Positions 57,103 to 64,000 of a DNA stretch of 64,000 nucleotides are shown here, in pieces (the stretch's first letter is position 1; each line of letters begins with the position of its first letter). The stretch covers positions 813,501 to 877,500 of the forward strand of contig JACVVK020000146.1 of the NCBI GenBank assembly GCA_018292915.2. The letters are read 5' to 3'. The DNA is from Batillaria attramentaria. Lineage: Eukaryota; Mollusca; Gastropoda; Batillariidae. The notes below the pieces were generated by a model. The model was not told the DNA's origin, did no database searches, and saw nothing but the letters and a program-made list of their open reading frames with translations. A program made the translations under genes and the position numbers.

Positions 57103-58212
57103 GAAACTGCGCTTTTGAAATGATCTGCGGCGGCTGGAGTAATGTTGGCCAGAACGGCCAGCATATTATACTGTCTGATAACACAGACTGGTCGACGGGT
57201 CATCACGGACATGGGCCTAGTGGTGGACCTCCTGATGACCACACGTTCAATAACACAAAAGGTATGTTCAACCCAAGCACGATGTAAAACGGTCTTGTGG
57301 CAACGTTGGCAAGCTTTCAATCTGAAGGAAGATTGAGCTGTGTAAATACATTGCTCGAAAATAAGAACAGCATGAAGATCGAAGGTAGGTGTGGGGGTGG
57401 GGAGCGTTGAGGGGGGAGGTGGGTTGATGGGTAGTATTGGTGGTAGAGGTGTTGTAGTTCAGAAAATAAGTATAATCCGGGGAAACGGGAGCAGAGGGGG
57501 GCGGGTGTGGTGGATGGTAAAGGTGGTAGTGGTAGTTAAGACCACAAGTGTAATCCTGGGGTGGAGACGGGGAGGTGGGATAATGGGAAGGGGGGGGGGG
57601 GGGGGGGGCAGGTGGTAGTGATGGTAGAAGTGTTGTAGTTATGGAACCCGGCTTGGCTACAAAATAATCAAACTTTAATAAATCAAGTACAACGTTTCCT
57701 GTCCTCAAGTACCCTTGCCTAGTTCATTGAAAAACCATCGCTTGCTGTCTGCACTGAAAAATACAATTAAGCTGCTGTTTTGGCCAAAGAGTTCTCTACT
57801 GGCATAAAGACATATAGTCTTGCTTGAGCGTAAACAGTTATTTTGAGAGCGGACTAGATGTGAACGCTCGTCGATTTTATGCGAACACACGCTTTTATTT
57901 TGTATTTTGTTCGTCTTGCAGGAAAATTCATGTATTTCTCCACTACATCTAGAACACAGCACGCGGCAGTGTTAATCACTACCGCATTCGGCCACAGCCA
58001 GCACAGGTGATTGAAATTTTGTTGTCTTGTGTGTTCGTCTGTACAATACAATACAATACAATACAATACAATACAATACAATACAATACAATACAATACA
58101 ATCTTTATTGTCCATTTTACATAATTCAGAAACTTCTCTTCTGCAATGTGTCTGACAATGCATATAGTTAAGAAATAAAAACATTCAATTTGCTTTCGCT
58201 TTCACCGTGCTG

Positions 58213-58277
<65 letters not shown>

Positions 58278-58947
58278 AAGGTGGATTTTGATCACAACTT
58301 GAGAAGTAGAGAGCCGCTGGACAGCAAGACCGAATGTGATAAACTCAGAGTGTGCACTAATTTTAATACATTGGGGAGATAACGTTGAAGACAATATCAA
58401 TACGGCAAAAAAGATTCCCTGGCATGCTAAGATCAGTACTGTATGCTAATTCCTGAGGAAGGTGTTTGAACCCAAACTTTGCTTGTTTATTTCGTTTGCG
58501 CAGTTCCAGGTGGGTTTCTAACTCATTGATTTGTTGCTTCTTCTTCACAGGTGTGTGAGTTTCTGGTTCTACTTGTCCTCCACTGCTGGCCGTCTGTCTG
58601 TTGGTCAGTATGTGTCTGGACACAACACGGTCATCTGGAGCAGTGACCAGCATCACCCACACACAGGACAGTGGGTACATGGACAGGCCACTATTCAGCC
58701 CAAAGCATCATACCAGGTAGGATTCACATGCACAATGTTAACTAGGTTCGAGCATGGCGCTGCTTCCGCCAGGGGGAAGTAACCCGAATATGCCGAGGTA
58801 ATGATACAGCAGTATTTAACAATTTCTGCGCATGACAACAACTACAACTGAAAACAAACAATCGCAAACAGCAAACACACAACAACAACAAAATCAACAA
58901 AAAAGAACAATTCAAACAAAAACAAAAAACAACACACACACACACAC

Positions 58948-59015
<68 letters not shown>

Positions 59016-59387
59016 GCACGCCCCAACGACAAAAAAGCAAAACAAACACAACAAAGGAAAACCCGAACTAACCAACAAATAAAAAGGTAAACCAACAACA
59101 AACAAACAAACAAACAACCCCAGCGGCATCAACGAGGCCAACAACCACCAACCAATGTGTCTCTCATTCACTCAATTTGCTAGATCTGCAATTACTTGCC
59201 CTCACCTACAGCCACACGACGTGTTTCCATTTCATGGTCTGTTCCACTTCAGTGACCAGGTGTAAACCCGAAATTAAAGTGTGGTCGTTTTCTGTACGTT
59301 TACAGGTTGTGTTTGTGGCAACCAATCACAATGGTCCAGCCGTCGTCGCTCTTGATGACATCGTGTTTTCCAATACATCTTGCTCCT
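57103..59387 (+). CDS. Gene C2: MAM domain I' (four exons)
   Basis: Exons 57,103-57,261, 57,922-58,006, 58,551-58,716 and 59,306-59,387. Motifs: GNCAFEMICGGWSNVGQNGQ, DWSTGHHGHGPSGGPPDDHT, GKFMYFSTTSRTQHAAVLIT, RCVSFWFYLSSTAGRLSVGQ, VVFVATNHNGPAVVALDDIV, SCS. It is one codon longer than MAM I in the first exon. The same weak first acceptor is present. It ends in phase 1, as required for the mucin exon at 62,635. Confidence 0.82.
58043..58101. repeat. (CAATA)n pentanucleotide satellite
   Basis: Copy 2 version of the tract at 32,641, about two units longer. Confidence 0.92.
58932..59020. repeat. (CA)n microsatellite
   Basis: CA dinucleotides with CGCA interruptions, last intron of MAM I'. Confidence 0.92.
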
Positions 59388-59434
59388 GTGAGTGAGTCGT
59401 ACAAAGACATAGCACTAGCGTGTGTACGTATGAC

Positions 59435-59723
59435 GTGCCAGTGTAGAAGGGTACTACTACGAGTATATGGTCGTGCCAGTGTAGAAGGGTACTACTGCGA
59501 GTATATGGTCGTGCCAGTGTAGAAGGGTACTACTGCGAGTTATATGGTCGTGCCAGTGTAGAAGGGTGCTACTGCGAGTTGTATGGCCGTGCCAGTGTAG
59601 AAGGGTACTACTGCGAGTTATATGGTCGTGCCAGTGTAGAAGGGTACTACTGCGAGTTATATGGTCGTGCCAGTGTAGAAGGGTACTACTGCGAGTTGTA
59701 TGGTCGTGCCAGTGTAGAAGGGT
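59435..59723. repeat. Minisatellite, seven and a half 38-39-bp units
   Basis: Units begin at 59,435, 59,473, 59,511, 59,550, 59,589, 59,628, 59,667 and 59,706 (partial). Each starts GTGCCAGTGTAGAAGGGTAC and continues TACTGCGAGTTATATGGTC. Two 38-bp units are followed by five of 39 bp that differ at one or two bases. Copy 1 has only a single related GTGCCAGTGCAGAG at about 34,192. Confidence 0.95.
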
Positions 59724-60950
59724 CAGTTTAAATGTACGCTGAGTTAATTAATTATCAAAACTTAAAAGACTGCCAGCGCATTAGAAAGAGATCAGAGTAC
59801 CAAAAGAAAAATTCTCAAAACACGCTTACATGACACAACAGTTATCCCCAAATTTCTGGCCGAGGAATGCCGGTGTAATAAGACAACCCCCCATCTCCCT
59901 CCCAAAGGATTTACTACGGAGTAAAAATATCATAACAAAAATCTTACTCCAGAGTAAAATTTTCGTAAAATTTCGCACGACAGAAGTTCTCCTCCGCCAC
60001 GAAAGTGAACATTTTGTAAAACAGTTAACATAAATGTTTCTCATATAAGTTAATATTATGTTTGATGTTTGATATTATCTTTTATCACAGTTTGCGTTCA
60101 TCAACTTATCTTGCATTTGAAAGAAAAACCAAGGAATGTAAATATCACTTACAAGTTTCTACCCGTTGAAAAGGGGAGGAAGTCTGTCCTGAGGGAGTCG
60201 GGGGGGGGGGGGGGGGGGGGGGGCGCACTCTTTCTTAAAGGAACAAGATTTTCTTGACGAGATTTTTTTTCTTCGGAGTAAATCCGTCTTTGGATTAAGT
60301 TTGTTGTGTCACATCGGTACTCTCCATGAACAGATCGAGACAGGTAATACAGGTAATGTCTTTGTATATGTTTATTTGTCCCCTGATAGAGACTCCTTAG
60401 CCGACAATTGGGAAAAAAAAATTGTCTTGTCTGTTCTCCTCGGAAAGGTAAAAAACAAAAACAAAAAACAACCTATACCGTTTCATTTGATCTGAGTATT
60501 TCAGTACATACATGTATACGGGCGGGTAGGTGGGTATGTGGGATTTTACCGTCCTTTTCCGCCACATATCGGAGACGGGGCAACGAGGAAACAGCCAGCA
60601 CAAATATTTGCCTTCCAGCCTGGATATACATCCGGGTATTATAAAGAAAATCCCCTGTTCTAACAACAGTACATGTGGTTTTTATGTTGTTTCCATAGTA
60701 ATGGAAACAACATAATAGGACGGGCTAAAATTTCCACGTTCATAGGCAAGCATCTGTGGTACAAACGCACGTCACTGCCGATCTCCCGCAGAGACGATTA
60801 TGCAAGTGTAACTCTGACAATGACGTAAGAAAACTTGCGTCATCGATGCTGACGCGTATGGTGTTCCGAACGCAGTTCTCCTCCTCAGTGAGTGCCGTCT
60901 GTGCGGATGTGTGTGCGTGTGTGTGTGCGTGTGTGAATTGTGTCCGGGCC

Positions 60951-61560
60951 CGTTTCTTCGAAGATACTTAACCGAATGGCTTCAAATTTGGGGTATCCAA
61001 ATTTATCAAAATGTTACATTAGACGATTCAAGCGTGTGATGATTGCTTAAGTGATTTGGGAGTTATCGCCCTTTTGAGACAAGTTGGTTGTCTTTCGTGT
61101 ACAGGCGTAATATTTATTTAAATCACTCAATTGTTTGGCAGTAGATAGCTTGAATACGGACTCTGAATTGACTCACTACTAGAAAATGGTCGCTCTTATA
61201 GTTTTCATGTAAACCGAGCCTGAGTTGACATTGCATGTGAACCCAGTTCAGATGCCTATTTCTCCGAAAATACTAAACCGATCGATTTCAAATTTGGGGT
61301 TTCTAAATGAATCAAGATTGTTGAATAGAAGGCCCGATCCAGGTACGATTGCACACATGATTTGCGAGTTATCGCCCTTTTCAAAAAAAGTGGCTTTCTG
61401 GCGTTTAAAGGCGTAATATTTACCTAAACCACTCCATTTTTGGGACATAGATAGCATGAATACGGACTCTCAACTGAGTGAATTTTGGAGGTTGTCGCTT
61501 TTATACTTTTGGCGTAAACCGTACCTGATGAAAGTGCTGGTGAACACACTTTAGATCTCA
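60951..61560. repeat. Tandem pair of diverged 306-bp units
   Basis: Marker words repeat with a spacing of about 306: TTCAAATTTGGGGT (60,981 and 61,287), GGCGTAATATTTA (61,104 and 61,410), TAGATAGC (61,142 and 61,448). AGTTATCGCCCTTTT repeats with a spacing of 296. Non-coding. Confidence 0.8.
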
Positions 61561-61966
61561 AAATCGCTCCTACTATACATAGATAATGAGCCTGGGGTGC
61601 CATAAAAAATATACAAAAAAAATTAGAAAAATTCACTGCAGCCGTTGTCGTCAGTTGACTCGAAAATTTGTACTCGAAGCACATTTCCTTTACACAAGCC
61701 ACACGCCTCACAAACATCGCAGAAAAGGCACACGCGCACTGACGCAAAACTGTATCAGCGTCAGTTTGCCGACGTCATGTTTGATTGACGTGGGGGTGTG
61801 TCGTCACTTTTCGGAAGTTCTCTATTTGTAGACGGGGAAAGCGGGAGTTTCATTGATGTAGTGAGCTTTGTTTTTCCCACTGACTCTCACTCAATAGCAT
61901 AGTAGAGTGAGAGAACACCACATAGGTCTCAATGGAGCACATGCACAAACGCGGCTCGCGCAAGTC

Positions 61967-62007
<41 letters not shown>

Positions 62008-62324
62008 GCGCGCGTATGTCTGTGTGTGTCTGTGTGCGCGCGCGCGCAGCAGACATAACACATAGTGAAAAAACGTTCGCCGCGCAGACTTGTCTGTTAA
62101 ACACATTGAGCCGGTATAAATTCGATCTTTACACTGCGCAGCAGCAACACTTCAATTTTCATGGGGCTGCTTTCATTGCAAGAATTGTATCCGAGTCAAA
62201 GTTATTACGTCAAATGTATTATGCGTCATCCCAATGAGGAAAACGTCATAGATTTCAAAGAAAACAACTTGACGTCTCTCCTCCAAAACCAAGATTGGTC
62301 TGACAAGCCCGGTCAGTTGTTTCC

Positions 62325-62431
<107 letters not shown>

Positions 62432-62634
62432 TCCCGTATACATGGCATTACAAAAGTACGACCGTGACGACAGCAGGTGATTAAATGGAAACAACATATT
62501 GGGCTGGTCAGTGGCCATCTTGTTTTTTTTTACCCGGGAGGTTTGGGTAAGTACTTGAAAATCGACTTTTTAGAACGCTAGATATGGTATCGGCGGTACA
62601 AAATTAAAAGCGGTAGTTTTTCTTTTCTTGTCAG

Positions 62635-64000
62635 CTTCATCAACAAAAACCAGTTCCACACGGCGAACTACTACAACTTCAGCAACCACTACAACTCCTA
62701 CAACCACCACCGCCACACCTACTACAACTACAACCACTACACCTCCTACAACCACAACCACACCAACAACTACCACCACCACACCTACAACTACCACAAC
62801 TACACCCACAACTACCACAACCACGCCTACAACTACCACCACCACACCTACAACAACCACCACAACACCTACAACTACCACCACCACACCTACAACTACC
62901 ACCACCACACCTACAACTACCACCACCACACCTACAACTACTACCACCACACCCACAACTACTACCACCACAACACCTACAACTACCACTACCACGCCTA
63001 CAACTACCACCACCACACCTACAACTACCACAACCACCACACCTACAACTACCACCACCACACCTACAACTACCACCACCACACCCACAACTACTACCAC
63101 CACAACACCTACAACTACCACTACCACGCCTACAACTACCACCACCACACCTACAACTACCACAACCACAACCACACCTACAACTACCACCACTACACCT
63201 ACAACCACCATACCTACAACTACAACCACCACGCCAACGACCACAACCACCACAACACCAACTACCACCACCACCACACCTACAACTACTACCACCACAC
63301 CTACAACTACTACCACCACACCTACAACTACCACCACCACACCTACAACTACCACAACCACACCTACAACTACTACCACCACACCTACAACTACCACCAC
63401 CACACCTACAACTACCACCACAACACCTACAACTACCACCACCACCACACCCACAACTACTACAACCGCACCTACAACTACCACAACCACACCAACTACT
63501 ACAACCACCACAACACCAACTACCACCACCACCACACCAACAACTACCACGACCACCACACCTACAACTACTACCACCACACCTACAACTACCACCACCA
63601 TACCAACAACTACCACCACAACCAGACCTACAACTACCACCACCACACCAACAACTACCACCACAACCAGACCTACGACTTCCACACCTTCAACTAGCCC
63701 CACCACACCAAGAACTACCCCCACCACAAGTACTACCACTAAACCAACAACCACTACACCTCCACCAACCACGACTACTCCATCTACCACATCTACAGCT
63801 ACGCCAGTCTCACCTTCAGCCACCACAACCACACTTAAAAGATCATCGCCAACCACAGCAAACGCACCTACATCTGCTCACACAGAGACGACAAGACCCA
63901 CAACACAGGAAGGTACCACCACAACATCAGCATCTACTCATCACACGAAGACCGCTGTCACTTACAAACCAACAGGCCCAGGCATTGCCCCAGTCACTCC
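62635..64000 (+). CDS. Gene C2: giant Thr/Pro mucin exon, open at the window end
   Basis: After the acceptor TTCTTGTCAG the phase-1 frame is open for at least 455 codons to the window edge. It starts SSTKTSSTRRTTTTSATTTT, then is dominated by T6P-like blocks of seven or eight residues ([15 protein letters not shown]) from about 62,690 to 63,700. It becomes less regular (TSTPSTSPTTPRTTPTTSTT), then Ser/His/Lys-containing near the end. All unit lengths are multiples of three, so length changes keep the frame. A possible donor at 63,912 (GAAG|GTACCA) was seen but the frame remains open beyond it. Expected to be a densely O-glycosylated extracellular stalk. It is homologous to the 210-bp exon at 34,756. 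SRCR domains should follow. Confidence 0.9.

Noticed and set aside
59307..59522. Open frame through the minisatellite (ASVEGYYCEYMVV repeats)
   Set aside because: The unit is 39 bp, so it can stay open, but the first units are 38 bp and shift the frame. It lies after a good splice donor conserved in copy 1.
59435..59723. CRISPR-like array
   Set aside because: Units are contiguous with no unique spacers, in an animal genome with introns. A simple minisatellite.
62570..63856. Long minus-strand open frame rich in Val and Gly (428 codons)
   Set aside because: It is the antisense of the Thr-Pro mucin exon: ACC/ACA and CCT codons read backwards give GGT, GTT/TGT and AGG words without stops. No domain, and the plus frame has splice sites and a paralogue.

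Overview
The window reads as nuclear DNA of an invertebrate animal, most likely a mollusc (possibly a gastropod). The grounds are split genes with short exons and canonical GT-AG introns, extracellular domains of metazoan type (MAM, calcium-binding EGF, SRCR, Thr-rich mucin), tRNA-derived SINEs, non-LTR retrotransposons, an intact mariner, and very many (CA)n, (GA)n and trinucleotide microsatellites. No bacterial-style operon, CRISPR array, rRNA or functional tRNA gene was seen. The species call is inference.

All recognised host genes lie on the + strand and form one tandem array. Gene A (exons 1,973-14,021, 5' end not seen) encodes a MAM domain, four EGF domains in one exon, and four SRCR domains, and ends in a 23-base terminal exon with a poly(A) signal at 14,798. 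Gene B1 (15,583-18,321) is a signal peptide plus one MAM domain. Gene C1 starts with a signal peptide exon at 19,698 and can be followed through MAM C, MAM D, MAM H, MAM I, a Thr/Pro exon and four SRCR domains to a terminal exon at 40,866-40,888. Gene B2 (42,226-45,601) is the second copy of B1. Gene C2 starts at 46,870, carries MAM E, F, G, H' and I', and runs into a Thr-Pro mucin exon (62,635 onward) that is still open at the window end. The repeating unit is [four SRCR - B gene - multi-MAM C gene - Thr], about 26.7 kb long, and a third SRCR set is predicted just beyond 64,000.

The predicted products are secreted or surface proteins. Every module begins and ends in phase 1, so domains can be added, lost or joined without breaking the frame. 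The two copies of the unit are mosaics: SRCR4 through the B gene (12.5-19.8 kb versus 39.4-46.9 kb) and MAM H-I (28.2-34.1 kb versus 52.4-59.4 kb) are nearly identical even in introns, while the parts between are clearly older. Each B copy has its own lesion (a nonsense codon in B1, an 8-base deletion in B2). MAM G is absent from copy 1, where a new signal-peptide-like exon and a transposon occupy the position. The mucin exon is 210 bp in copy 1 and at least 1,366 bp in copy 2.

Transposons fill the introns: a 3.26-kb LINE with a 12-bp target duplication (2,745-6,001), two Harbinger-like non-autonomous elements (21,867-22,901 and 37,539-38,166), a long-TIR element with a Cys-rich ORF (26,741-28,116), a TIR repeat rich in AGGTCA-type half-sites (50,095-51,018), an intact mariner whose empty site is preserved in the other copy (53,911-55,236), a truncated CR1/L2-type LINE (42,602-43,262), and two SINE families. 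Exon coordinates were read by eye from splice consensus, frame and comparison between paralogous copies. No transcript evidence was available.
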